Source of the DNA: CAVXJN01 sp963762165
GTDB taxonomy: Bacteria; Pseudomonadota; Gammaproteobacteria; JASBUN01
Length of the DNA: 64,000 bases
Reading direction: 5' to 3'
Assembly: GCA_963762165.1 (NCBI GenBank)
Contig: CAVXJN010000001.1
Coordinates: 1-64,000 of the forward strand
The translations under genes were made by a program, and so were the position numbers. The notes under the pieces are model-generated. The model was given only the letters and a program-made list of their open reading frames with translations, made no database searches and had not been told where the DNA came from. This document shows, piece by piece, positions 56,122-64,000 of the stretch; within the stretch, counting starts at the first letter, position 1; every line of letters starts with the position of its first letter.

Positions 56122-56451
56122 ATGGAGCATCGATGGAGCGAACGGGCACCGGTTCCTGTCTCAGTTACTGTGTACAGCCGTGGCGCGGAGTTGTTGCGGA
56201 CGGTCACGCGCAACCTCAGCCGCCAGGGCGCGCTGCTACACGGCAATGCCACGGACCTCGGCAGCGCGCGAGCGGTGGAGTTGGATTTCGAACTCGGACA
56301 CGGCAAGCGGCGCCACCAGGTCCGCATGGCCGCCTACGTGATCCATCGGAGCGGCGGAATCGGCCTTATGTTCACCGAACAGAGTGCCGGTGCAGTTCGC
56401 GAACTGGAACGTTTGCTGCGCGCTTCGCGGAGTTCGTCGGCGCAGGTCTGA
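56122..56451 (+). CDS. PilZ domain protein, c-di-GMP binding
   Basis: 109 residues. The RxxxR motif is RWSER near the N-terminus and the [D/N]xSxxG motif is NLSRQG (after VTR), the two c-di-GMP contact motifs. A single-domain PilZ adaptor. Candidate starts are TTG 56107, ATG 56116 and ATG 56122; GGAG at 56109-56112 fits 56122 best. It gives a possible target for c-di-GMP made by the GGDEF-EAL protein at 2-4.5 kb. Confidence 0.83.
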   Translation: MEHRWSERAPVPVSVTVYSRGAELLRTVTRNLSRQGALLHGNATDLGSARAVELDFELGHGKRRHQVRMAAYVIHRSGGIGLMFTEQSAGAVRELERLLRASRSSSAQV

Positions 56452-56454
56452 TGC

Positions 56455-57020
56455 CGGTTCGCTGCGTGGCCCCCCGCGCCGCCGGTCGAATTCCTCCATT
56501 TTCTCGGCCACGTCGTGCCAACTGCATTCGTGCAAACCCTCGCCATCCGGTGCAGGCCGCTATTGATGACCTCGCGGCGTCCGTTCTTACGCTGCACACC
56601 ATAGAACGGCAGCATCGTGAAAAACGGTTCGTCGCGCTACTTGGTTGGCTATCGGCGTCAAGACATCTTCGCCATGCCGGTACTACACATCATCGCCCGC
56701 GGCGCACGCGCGAGCGAATACATTGAAGTGTCGGCAAGCGAGCGGACGCAGCGGATGCACGGCACAAACGCCGTCCACCGTAAACGGACACGGCTTGCCT
56801 TGGCCGTGGTTGCGCAGTTGAACCTTGAGATTGCCCGGTGCGGCGCCTCGATTTTTTCCGTCGCAACCCACGTCATACCGACAAGTTCGAGCGGATACAC
56901 CGGGATGGTCGTATGGCTGCGGCAACACGCCGCACACCCTTTACCGCGTGCGAGTGTGCTAGGCCGCGACTGCTCCCGTCGGCTACACCCACGTCGGCAA
57001 CGTGATAGGCGTCGACGCAA
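56455..57020 (-). pseudogene. YkgJ-family CxxCxxCC zinc/iron-cluster protein, broken
   Basis: Pieces in several minus-strand frames assemble into one YkgJ-type protein: GKGCAACCRSHTTIPVYPLE (57020 frame), then KVQLRNHGQGKPCPFTVDG, CAVHPLRPLACRHFNVFARA (to a TAG at 56683), HGEDVLTPIANQVARR, MLPFYGVQRKNGRREVINSG, and LHECSWHDVAEKMEEFDRRR. At least three frameshifts and one nonsense codon interrupt it. The C-x2-CC and later cysteines, and the RPLACRHF motif, are diagnostic. The boundaries are approximate. It overlaps none of the PilZ gene, which is convergent. Confidence 0.68.
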
Positions 57021-57201
57021 CCAGGGGAATTCTGCCTCTTAAGCGTCGTACCGCAGACGCTGCCGGGCCCGTCTCGACTTACGATTGCATGGCGCACGGC
57101 TCTGCCCCACGCCGACGAGTACAGGTTCTGCACACGATATGGACTGCTGCGCCCAGGCCAATACACTAAAAAGCCAAGACAGACTGGACTTGCGCTCGAA
57201 C

Positions 57202-57234
57202 CTGTATATAATCACACGCTATATATCCATACAG
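57202..57234 (+). promoter_or_regulatory. Two tandem LexA boxes upstream of lexA
   Basis: CTGTATATAATCACAC (57202-57217) and CTATATATCCATACAG (57219-57234) each resemble the SOS box CTG-(TA)5-CAG, each with one imperfect outer half-site. They are one base apart and 11 bases before the lexA ATG, so they should overlap the lexA promoter and give autorepression. Confidence 0.8.
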
Positions 57235-57244
57235 CAGGTGTTCC

Positions 57245-57850
57245 ATGAGCGAACTGACCGCACGGCAAGCGCAGATATTGGAGCTTATCCGCGAGCATCT
57301 GGGAACCAACGGCATGCCGCCAACCCGGGCCGAAATCGCCCGGGAGTTGGGATTCCGTTCCGCAAACGCGGCTGAAGGCCATCTGCGTGCGCTGGCCCGC
57401 AAGGGTGTTCTGGAACTGGTTCCCGGATCTTCTCGGGGCATTCGCCTGCTGGAAGACGAGCCGGGTCTCCCGGTGGTGGGCCGGGTCGCCGCGGGGCGAC
57501 CGATTCTGGCACAGCAGAATGTCGAGACCCACGTTCCACTCGACCCCTCCATGTTCAAACCCAAAGCCCACTACCTGTTGCGCGTGCAGGGCATGAGCAT
57601 GCGCGATGCCGGCATCCTCGATGGCGATCTGCTCGCGGTGCATCGAAGCACCGAGATTCGCAACGGTCAGATCGTGGTGGCCCGACTGGACGACGAAGTT
57701 ACTGTCAAACGGTTTCGCCAGCGTTCCGGAAAAGTATGGTTGCTGCCGGAGAACCCGGAATTTGAACCCATCGTGGTGGATCTGAGCCGCGAGCACTTGG
57801 TAATCGAAGGTGTGGGCGTGGGTGTCATCCGCAATGGTCGACCTCTGTGA
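57245..57850 (+). CDS. lexA: SOS repressor LexA
   Basis: 201 residues. Winged-helix N-terminus MSELTARQAQILELIREHLG and GMPPTRAEIARELGFRSANA, cleavage Ala-Gly in GRVAAGRPIL, catalytic Ser in VQGMSMRDAGILDGD and Lys in EVTVKRFRQR. Canonical E. coli-type LexA. ATG 57245 follows AGGTG, downstream of the tandem boxes. No sulA or recA follows. A second LexA-type repressor lies 3 kb away. Confidence 0.97.
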   Translation: MSELTARQAQILELIREHLGTNGMPPTRAEIARELGFRSANAAEGHLRALARKGVLELVPGSSRGIRLLEDEPGLPVVGRVAAGRPILAQQNVETHVPLDPSMFKPKAHYLLRVQGMSMRDAGILDGDLLAVHRSTEIRNGQIVVARLDDEVTVKRFRQRSGKVWLLPENPEFEPIVVDLSREHLVIEGVGVGVIRNGRPL

Positions 57851-57992
57851 GCGACGACCATTGCTATAACCAATAGTCACTATTACCCGGCGCCTCTAGT
57901 CAAGCCGACCACTCCCTCCCTAAGGTTGAGGCAGACACCATCGCCTCGCCCGCGATCAGTGACCCTGGCCGGGCGCATTGGGAGAACGATCC

Positions 57993-59597
57993 ATGGCCAC
58001 CTCTACCGCCGGGCATTCCTATCTGCGCTATCAGTTCACCGGAACGATCGACGGGTTCGACCGTATTCTGACCCCCGAAGCCATCGAATTCCTGGTCCAA
58101 CTGCACAGCCATTTCTCAGCACGCGTCGATAGCCTTCTGGAAGCGCGGACGCGCCGCCAAACAATGCTCGACGCCGGACACTTCCCGGACTTTGTCGACG
58201 AAACCCGTCATACCCGCGAATCCCATTGGTACATCGACCCGATTCCCGCCGATCTGATCGACCGGCGCGTCGAAATCACCGGTCCGGTGGACCGAAAGAT
58301 GGTCATCAATGCCTTGAATTCCGGAGCCCGGGTATTCATGGCCGACTTTGAGGACTCCCACTCACCGACCTGGATCGGGACCTTGGAAGGCCAGATGAAC
58401 CTGTGGGACGCGGTTCGGCGGGAAATCGAGTTCACATCACCGGAAGGCAAGCATTACCAACTCGCCGATCGGGTCGCGGCGCTCATGGTGCGTCCTCGCG
58501 GCTGGCACTTATACGAAAAGCATTTTCTGGTAGCCGGACAACCGATTCCGGCGGCCCTGTTCGATTTCGGCCTGTATTTCTTCCACAACGCCAAGGAGCT
58601 TCTCGAACGCGGCAGCGGACCGTATTTCTATCTGCCGAAAATGGAAAGTCACCGCGAAGCACGACTTTGGAACGAGGTATTCGTATTTGCGCAAAATTAC
58701 CTCGGTCTGCCGCGCGGCACCATCAAGGCAACCGTATTGATCGAAACCATCCTCGCGGCGTTTGAAATGGATGAAATCCTCTACGAATTGCGCCACCACA
58801 TCACCGGACTCAATTGCGGCCGCTGGGACTACATTTTCAGCTTCATCAAACGCTTTCACAATCTGCCCCAGTGTGTGCTGCCCGACCGCGACCAGGTCAC
58901 CATGACCACCCATTTCATGCGCAGCTACTCGCAACTGTTGATCCAAACCTGCCATCGGCGCGGCGCCTATGCCATGGGCGGCATGGCGGCGCAGATTCCG
59001 ATCAAGAACAACCAAGCGGCCAACGAAACCGCATTCGCGAAGGTCCGGGCCGACAAACAGCGCGAAGCGATGGATGGTCATGACGGCACTTGGGTGGCGC
59101 ACCCGGCGCTCGTCCCGGTGGCAATGGAAGTATTCGACGAATACATGCCGGGTCCGAATCAACTGCAACGCCGGCGCGAAGACGTCCATGTGACTGCGGC
59201 GGATCTGCTAGCGATTCCGCCAGGTTCTATTACTGAGAAGGGATTGCGAAACAATATCAACGTCGCCGTGCAGTATTTGGCATCCTGGCTATCCGGGCGG
59301 GGCGCAGTGCCGATTCACAACCTGATGGAGGACGCCGCCACCGCGGAAATTGCGCGCGCCCAGATTTGGCAGTGGATACGCCACCCGAAAGGTGTGCTCG
59401 ACGACGGTCGGCGGATCACTTTGGAATTGTTCCAGGACCTACTGCGGCAGGAATTGCAGGTGGTGCGCGACGAAGTCGGCAGCGACGCCTTTGATGCCGG
59501 GCCTTACGAAACCGCGGCAAAAATGCTGGACCGCATTACCACTGACGACAAATTCGTGGAATTTATTACCTTGGTGGGTTACGAGCATCTGGATTGA
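57993..59597 (+). CDS. aceB: Malate synthase A
   Basis: 534 residues, the usual AceB length. Signature LRHHITGLNCGRWDYIFS, FMADFEDSHSPTW, ALMVRPRGWHLYEKH and the C-terminal YLASWLSGRGAVPIHNLMEDAATAE (written in pieces) are intact. It condenses glyoxylate and acetyl-CoA to malate in the glyoxylate bypass; isocitrate lyase is not in the window. ATG 57993 follows GGAG at 8 bases. A small dyad AATAG-TCA-CTATT at 57872-57884 lies upstream and may be an operator. Confidence 0.96.
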   Translation: MATSTAGHSYLRYQFTGTIDGFDRILTPEAIEFLVQLHSHFSARVDSLLEARTRRQTMLDAGHFPDFVDETRHTRESHWYIDPIPADLIDRRVEITGPVDRKMVINALNSGARVFMADFEDSHSPTWIGTLEGQMNLWDAVRREIEFTSPEGKHYQLADRVAALMVRPRGWHLYEKHFLVAGQPIPAALFDFGLYFFHNAKELLERGSGPYFYLPKMESHREARLWNEVFVFAQNYLGLPRGTIKATVLIETILAAFEMDEILYELRHHITGLNCGRWDYIFSFIKRFHNLPQCVLPDRDQVTMTTHFMRSYSQLLIQTCHRRGAYAMGGMAAQIPIKNNQAANETAFAKVRADKQREAMDGHDGTWVAHPALVPVAMEVFDEYMPGPNQLQRRREDVHVTAADLLAIPPGSITEKGLRNNINVAVQYLASWLSGRGAVPIHNLMEDAATAEIARAQIWQWIRHPKGVLDDGRRITLELFQDLLRQELQVVRDEVGSDAFDAGPYETAAKMLDRITTDDKFVEFITLVGYEHLD

Positions 59598-59855
59598 GTC
59601 TCATCCCCGTCATTTTCGATCCCCCTGCTGGACCGCGCACCGGGAAGTTCCCCCTTTCCGCCGCGGCCCCTTTGTTTTCTCACCGGCCGATACGTTGTAG
59701 AGTGCAAGCGAAGATATTGGCGTCTACTGTTTCGCGCTTGGGCCACGCCTTCGTCGGCGCAAGGAAGTCGATCCTGTCGCGTTGCAGTTATTCACCTGCA
59801 ATGCGGATTCGTCGACTGAATGTTGCCGCCGCTGTTGGAGGACACCGATTCGCGC

Positions 59856-60611
59856 ATGCAAGTCGCATTGTTTGTAACCTGCCTCGTCGACCTGATGCGG
59901 CCCCGCGTCGGCTTCGCCGCCATTAAGTTGCTGGAAGACGCCGGCTGCCAGGTGCATGTGCCAATGCGGCAAACCTGTTGCGGGCAACCCGCCTACAACA
60001 ACGGCGATTTTGCCCGCGCCCGCGCGATTGCCCGTAGTGTAATCCGGGCGTTCGAGGACTTTCCGTACGTGGTAGCGCCTTCCGGTTCCTGTGCGGGCAT
60101 GCTTCGTCATCACTATGGGCGTCTGTTCGAAGATGATTCCGAGTGGTCGGCACGGGCCCGGGACCTGGCGGCACGCACCTATGAATTGACCGCGTTTCTC
60201 GACGAGGTCGCGAAGTTTTCCGACATCCAAAGCCAGTTCCAGCATTCGGTCACCTATCACGATTCATGCTCGTCGCTGCGCGAGATGTGCGTAGATGAGC
60301 AGCCCAGGCGATTGCTGCGCAAGGTGCGCGGCTTGAGCTTGCACGAACTTTCGGGCCGGGAAAGCTGCTGTGGCTTCGGTGGCACCTTTTGCGTGAAATA
60401 CGCCGATATTTCCACCCATATGGCGGATCAAAAGATCCAGGCCATCGTCCAGACCGAAGCCGACGTTGTGCTCGCCGGCGACCTGGGCTGTCTCTTGAAC
60501 ATCGCCGGACGTTTATCGCGCATTGGTTCCCCAGTGCGCGCTTTTCACGTCGCCGAAGTCCTTGCGGATATGGGCGACCAACCCGCCATCGGCGAGCCGG
60601 AAGGCGTATGA
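59856..60611 (+). CDS. lutA: LutA, iron-sulfur (CCG-domain) subunit of L-lactate utilisation
   Basis: 251 residues with two cysteine-rich CCG domains: VTCLVDLMRPRVG ... CCGQPAYNNG, and SCSSLRE ... SCCGFGGTFCVKYADIS. LutA with LutB and LutC oxidises L-lactate to pyruvate. ATG 59856 gives the family start; an in-frame ATG at 59820 adds 12 residues without a match. Overlaps lutB by ATGA. Confidence 0.93.
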   Translation: MQVALFVTCLVDLMRPRVGFAAIKLLEDAGCQVHVPMRQTCCGQPAYNNGDFARARAIARSVIRAFEDFPYVVAPSGSCAGMLRHHYGRLFEDDSEWSARARDLAARTYELTAFLDEVAKFSDIQSQFQHSVTYHDSCSSLREMCVDEQPRRLLRKVRGLSLHELSGRESCCGFGGTFCVKYADISTHMADQKIQAIVQTEADVVLAGDLGCLLNIAGRLSRIGSPVRAFHVAEVLADMGDQPAIGEPEGV

Positions 60612-62038
60612 AATCCACCGCCCACAACTTTGTCGCCAATGCGCGCTCGGCGCTTGCCGACCAACAGTTGCAGGCGGCGCTGCAGCGCGCCGGCCCGGGA
60701 TTCATCGACAAGCGCAGCGCCGCGCTGGCAGAACTTCCTGAATTCGAGGCCCTGAGGGCGGCGGCGAGGACGATCAAAGACGAAACTCTTGCCGATCTCG
60801 ATCACTACCTGATCGCCTTCGAACGCGAAGTCCGCGCCAGTGGCGGCCGCGTACACTGGGCGCGGGATGCGAGCGAGGCGTGCCGGATCATCGCCGACCT
60901 GTGCAAACAAGTCGATGCCCAGCATGTTGCCAAAGGCAAATCCATGGTCGGCGAGGAGATCGGCCTCAATCCGGCGCTCGAGAACGCTGGCCTGGAGGTG
61001 ATCGAAACCGACCTCGGCGAGTACATCATTCAACTGGCCCACGAACCACCCAGCCACATCATCGCGCCCGCCGTGCATAAGAGCCGTGAACAGATCGCCG
61101 CTCTGTTTCGCCAGCATCACGGCCGCTACGGCCTGAAGCAACCGCTGGATACCATCCCCGCGATCGTTGACGAAGCGCGGCAAGTACTGCGCGAGCAATT
61201 TCTGAATGCCGATGTGGGCATCACCGGCGCCAACTTTCTGATCGCCGAGAGCGGATCGGCGATTATCGTCACCAACGAAGGCAACGGCGACCTGACCGCC
61301 ACTCTGCCGCGCTCTCATATCGTGGTCGCCGGCGTCGAGAAGGTGGTCCCGACCTTGAACGATGCGAATGTACTGCTGCGCCTGTTGGCACGCAGTGCCA
61401 CAGGGCAACCCTTCACTGCGTATACCAGCGTGTTCACCGGCCCGCGGCGCGAGCAGGATGTGGACGGCCCGGAGTCGTTCCACGTCGTGCTGGTGGACAA
61501 CGGCCGCAGCGGGATGCTGGCAGGACGGTTCCGCGACATGCTGCGCTGTATCCGTTGTGGCGCCTGTCTCAATCACTGTCCGGTGTACCAGGCGGTGGGC
61601 GGGCACGCCTATGGCTGGGTCTATCCTGGACCGATGGGGGCGGTGCTAACGCCTCTGATGCCGGGCGGAGGCCGCGCCGATGACCTGCCCAACGCATCCA
61701 GCTTGTGCGGGCGCTGTGAACAAGTCTGCCCGATGTCGATCCCCCTGCCACAGCTGTTGCGCGAACACCGCCACCAGCAACATTTGCAAAAGCACGACCA
61801 TCGCCGCAGCCGATGGGCGATAGCGGCCTGGGCCTGGCTCGCATGCCGCCCGGCGTTGTACCGACGGATAATGGGGCTGGGCACCCGAATGCTGGCCCGT
61901 CTCGGTAAACGGCACGGACATCTGCGCAGCGTGCCGTTGGCAGGGGCATGGACCGAACATCGCAACCTTCCAGTGCCGCAGGGCGCGACATTCCTGGAAC
62001 AGTGGCGCGCGCGACAACGGGGAGCGAGCAGACGATGA
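60608..62038 (+). CDS. lutB: LutB, iron-sulfur protein of L-lactate utilisation
   Basis: 476 residues. N-terminal LUD domain (GITGANFLIAESGSAIIVTNEGN) and two 4Fe-4S motifs CIRCGACLNHCPVY and CGRCEQVCPMSIP, then a LutB C-terminal helical domain. It transfers electrons from lactate oxidation to the quinone pool. ATG 60608 overlaps the lutA stop and its TGA overlaps lutC, so lutABC are co-translated. Confidence 0.95.
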   Translation: MKSTAHNFVANARSALADQQLQAALQRAGPGFIDKRSAALAELPEFEALRAAARTIKDETLADLDHYLIAFEREVRASGGRVHWARDASEACRIIADLCKQVDAQHVAKGKSMVGEEIGLNPALENAGLEVIETDLGEYIIQLAHEPPSHIIAPAVHKSREQIAALFRQHHGRYGLKQPLDTIPAIVDEARQVLREQFLNADVGITGANFLIAESGSAIIVTNEGNGDLTATLPRSHIVVAGVEKVVPTLNDANVLLRLLARSATGQPFTAYTSVFTGPRREQDVDGPESFHVVLVDNGRSGMLAGRFRDMLRCIRCGACLNHCPVYQAVGGHAYGWVYPGPMGAVLTPLMPGGGRADDLPNASSLCGRCEQVCPMSIPLPQLLREHRHQQHLQKHDHRRSRWAIAAWAWLACRPALYRRIMGLGTRMLARLGKRHGHLRSVPLAGAWTEHRNLPVPQGATFLEQWRARQRGASRR

Positions 62039-62682
62039 GCGATGCCCGCACAGAGATTCTGCGCCGCATCGCCGCCGCCAACGGTCGTTCCATTGCCAGC
62101 GAGGTACCGGCACGAATCGCGCAGCGCCTGGGCAACCCGAAAGCCGGGCCGCAACTACATTGGCCCGAGCCGGACCGTGAACGCTTCTTGACGCGCCTGC
62201 GCGCCGCTTCCGCCAGCGTCGATCAGGTAGCGGACCTGGCAACCGCGGCAACCGCCATCGCCGAATTTCTGGCCGCGGAACGGGTGTCGGAACCGGCGGT
62301 GGTGGCAGCTCACGCCATGCTGAGTTCCTTGCCTCTGGCGAACGCCGAACAGCGGCCGTTGCGAAGCACAGACCGAGTCGCAGTCACGGTTGCATTCGCC
62401 GGGGTCGCGGAAACGGGCAGCCTGGCGCTGCTCTCCAGGCCGGAAACCCCCACCGGCTTCAACTTCCTGCCCGAATTTCTGGTCTGTCTGCTGCCGCTGG
62501 ATCGAATTCTGTCCAGTCTCGAGGACCTGTGGGTCTTGATCCGCCGCGAGCGTGGTTCCCTGCCGCGGGCAGTCAACCTCGTCACAGGGCCGTCCCGCAC
62601 CGCAGACGTTGAGCAGACCATCCAGCTCGGAGCCCATGGGCCGCGCCGTTTGCATGCGATCGTCGTGACGGACCCGATATGA
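62035..62682 (+). CDS. lutC: LutC, LUD-domain protein of L-lactate utilisation
   Basis: 215 residues, LUD domain with VAVTVAFAGVAETGSLALLS, TPTGFNFLPEFLVCLLP and VTGPSRTADVEQTIQLGAHGP, the LutC/YkgG signature. ATG 62035 overlaps the lutB stop. The last gene of the lut operon; the TRAP transporter gene starts 186 bases downstream. Confidence 0.94.
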   Translation: MSDARTEILRRIAAANGRSIASEVPARIAQRLGNPKAGPQLHWPEPDRERFLTRLRAASASVDQVADLATAATAIAEFLAAERVSEPAVVAAHAMLSSLPLANAEQRPLRSTDRVAVTVAFAGVAETGSLALLSRPETPTGFNFLPEFLVCLLPLDRILSSLEDLWVLIRRERGSLPRAVNLVTGPSRTADVEQTIQLGAHGPRRLHAIVVTDPI

Positions 62683-62711
62683 GCGGGCTGCGGAAACGAG
62701 TCTTCCCACGA

Positions 62712-62725
62712 TACGGAATTCCGTA
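62712..62725. promoter_or_regulatory. Perfect 14-base palindrome, candidate operator before the TRAP gene
   Basis: TACGGAATTCCGTA is a perfect dyad within the 186-base gap between lutC and the TRAP binding protein. It has no T-run and looks like a transcription-factor site, for example of an IclR- or GntR-type regulator; the protein is not known. Confidence 0.5.
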
Positions 62726-62868
62726 CGATTTGGCCTATCGGGCCCGTGCCGGACCGCATTCTGGGTTGGCATCCATGGGATACCTGTGGCTATGCTTGGG
62801 TTATCGCGATAAGCGATCCGGTACGCGCACCTCGCGTGAGCGATAAAAAAGAGAATGAGGAGACAGTC

Positions 62869-64000
62869 ATGACTGACCACACAAACAAGCCCGGGAACGG
62901 CGATGCAGCCGGCGCAGGACGGCGTCAATTTCTCAAATCCGCTGCCGCCGTCGGTGGCGCCGCGATTCTCGGCGCCCCCTACATTCGCAACGCGCAAGCA
63001 GCGCAAACCACCACCTGGAAAATCCAGACTTCCTGGCCCGGGGGCATCGGGCTCGACATCTTCAAGGAATGGTGTAACGGCATCGTTGAAAGAACCGGCG
63101 GTGAACTGGCATTCAAGCCCTTTGGCGCCAAGGACGTGGTCGGCGACTTCCAGCTGTTCGATGCAGTGAAAAACGGCGTGCTGGACGCCATGAACCCGTT
63201 CACGTTGTACTGGGCGGGGCGCATGCCCGCCGCCGTCTTCTTGAGTTCCTACCCGTTGGGTCCGCGCACCGAGGGAGAATGGGATACCTTCTACTACGGC
63301 CTCGGCGGTCTGGAACTGGCCCGCGAGTTGTTCGCCAAGCAGGGCATGTACTACGTCGGCCCCATTCAACATGGCCCGAACATCATCCACTCCAAGGTCC
63401 CGATCAATTCCATCGACGATTTCCGCGGCCGCAAGATGCGTCTCCCCGGCGGCATGGTGGCCGAGGTGTTCCAGGCGGCCGGCGCCAAGACCACGCTGTT
63501 GCCCGGATCTGAAATCTTCCCGGCGTTGGAAAAAGGCACCATCGATGTCGCCGACTACGTCGGTCCGGCCATCAACTATGCGTTGGGTTTCCAACAGGTC
63601 ACCAAGTACATCTCCATGGGCCCTCCCGGCTTCATGTCCATTTATCAACCGGTCGATCTCATGGATCTCACGGTATCGGATCGAGCCTGGAACAAGCTGT
63701 CCGACAAAATGAAGCAGTTCGTGGAAAGCGAAGTACATGTGTACTCGGACATGCATCACGCCAAGATCCAGAAGGCGGACCAGGAAGCTTGGCCGAAGTT
63801 CGAAAAGGCCGGCACCACCATTACACGCTTGAGCGAAAAAGACGTGGAAGCGTTCACCATGCTCGCCGTGCCCATCTGGTACAAGTGGGCCAACAAGGAC
63901 AAGAACGCCGCTCGCGCCTTCAAGATCCAGCTCGACTACATGATGTCCGGCAGTTTGGGTTATGTAACGCCCAGCATGGTCAAGGGCCAGAAACTCATCG
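62869..64000 (+). CDS. TRAP transporter solute-binding protein, DctP family, Tat-exported (partial)
   Basis: 377 residues visible, running off the window edge. The Tat signal is RRQFLKSAAAVGGAAILGAP. The mature protein starts TTTWKIQTSWPGGIGLDIFK and shows VGDFQLFDAVKNGVLDAMNP, DDFRGRKMRLPGGMVAEVFQ and GTIDVADYVGP, matching the TRAP/DctP family; the conserved arginine for carboxylate binding is in KMRLPGG. GAGGAG is 7 bases before the ATG. Next to lutABC it may import lactate or a related hydroxy/keto acid. The membrane subunits should follow beyond 64000. Confidence 0.93.
   Translation, partial: MTDHTNKPGNGDAAGAGRRQFLKSAAAVGGAAILGAPYIRNAQAAQTTTWKIQTSWPGGIGLDIFKEWCNGIVERTGGELAFKPFGAKDVVGDFQLFDAVKNGVLDAMNPFTLYWAGRMPAAVFLSSYPLGPRTEGEWDTFYYGLGGLELARELFAKQGMYYVGPIQHGPNIIHSKVPINSIDDFRGRKMRLPGGMVAEVFQAAGAKTTLLPGSEIFPALEKGTIDVADYVGPAINYALGFQQVTKYISMGPPGFMSIYQPVDLMDLTVSDRAWNKLSDKMKQFVESEVHVYSDMHHAKIQKADQEAWPKFEKAGTTITRLSEKDVEAFTMLAVPIWYKWANKDKNAARAFKIQLDYMMSGSLGYVTPSMVKGQKLI

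Noticed and set aside
62155..63759. 534-codon minus-strand frame
   Set aside because: Antisense to lutC and the TRAP binding protein, both with clear family motifs; its own translation is low-complexity and unlike any family.

Overview
The window reads as a GC-rich chromosome segment of a gammaproteobacterium. Supporting markers are an RpoS-type sigma factor, MltF, DinB, thiopurine methyltransferase, a DUF2244 protein, clade I (Tat-exported) NosZ, and a canonical LexA preceded by CTG-N10-CAG-like boxes. Genus cannot be fixed from the sequence alone. No tRNA, rRNA, CRISPR array, insertion sequence or prophage gene was seen.

Layout. 0-2 kb: end of a membrane protein, a decayed DUF1571 gene and a gene-poor stretch with inverted repeats. 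2-8.3 kb (minus): a three-gene signalling operon of PAS/GAF hybrid histidine kinase, Rcp1/CheY-type receiver and REC-PAS-PAS-GGDEF-EAL protein (frameshifted). 8.5-12 kb (minus): small conserved protein, DUF429 protein, dinB, tpm, DsrE-like protein. 12-20 kb (minus): complete nitrous oxide reductase operon nosRZDFYL with an FNR/DNR-type box centred about 41.5 bp upstream of the predicted start of transcription. 20-29 kb: lon, def plus a formyltransferase, a membrane histidine kinase, YbhB, mltF, DUF2244.

29-47.6 kb is an alpha-glucan/trehalose island in two plus-strand operons, glgX-treZ-treY and glgB-glgE-treS/maltokinase-malQ. They flank a block of small genes (DUF4396, a secreted 93-aa protein, a Pmp3 peptide, an HNH protein) and a candidate small RNA with a clear terminator. 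TreYZ makes trehalose from glucan; TreS-Pep2, GlgE and GlgB return trehalose to glucan through maltose-1-phosphate. Together they can form a closed cycle, without GlgA or GlgC in the window.

47.5-57 kb holds DNA-repair and stress genes: alkyladenine glycosylase, MrfAB-like helicase/exonuclease, rpoS, two LexA-family proteins, a NarL-type regulator, PilZ and YkgJ. This stretch is peculiar: at least eleven apparent single-base indels (malQ tail, glycosylase, GFA, helicase, LexA-like N-terminus, coiled-coil gene, ykgJ) break otherwise well-conserved reading frames, while rpoS, mrfB, the regulator, pilZ and canonical lexA are intact. Either the assembly is poor here or the locus is decaying.

57-64 kb: lexA, malate synthase A, lutABC (L-lactate oxidation) and a Tat-exported TRAP solute-binding protein cut by the window edge, consistent with growth on lactate or other carboxylates. 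Combined with N2O respiration, this suggests a facultative, denitrification-capable heterotroph that stores glycogen.
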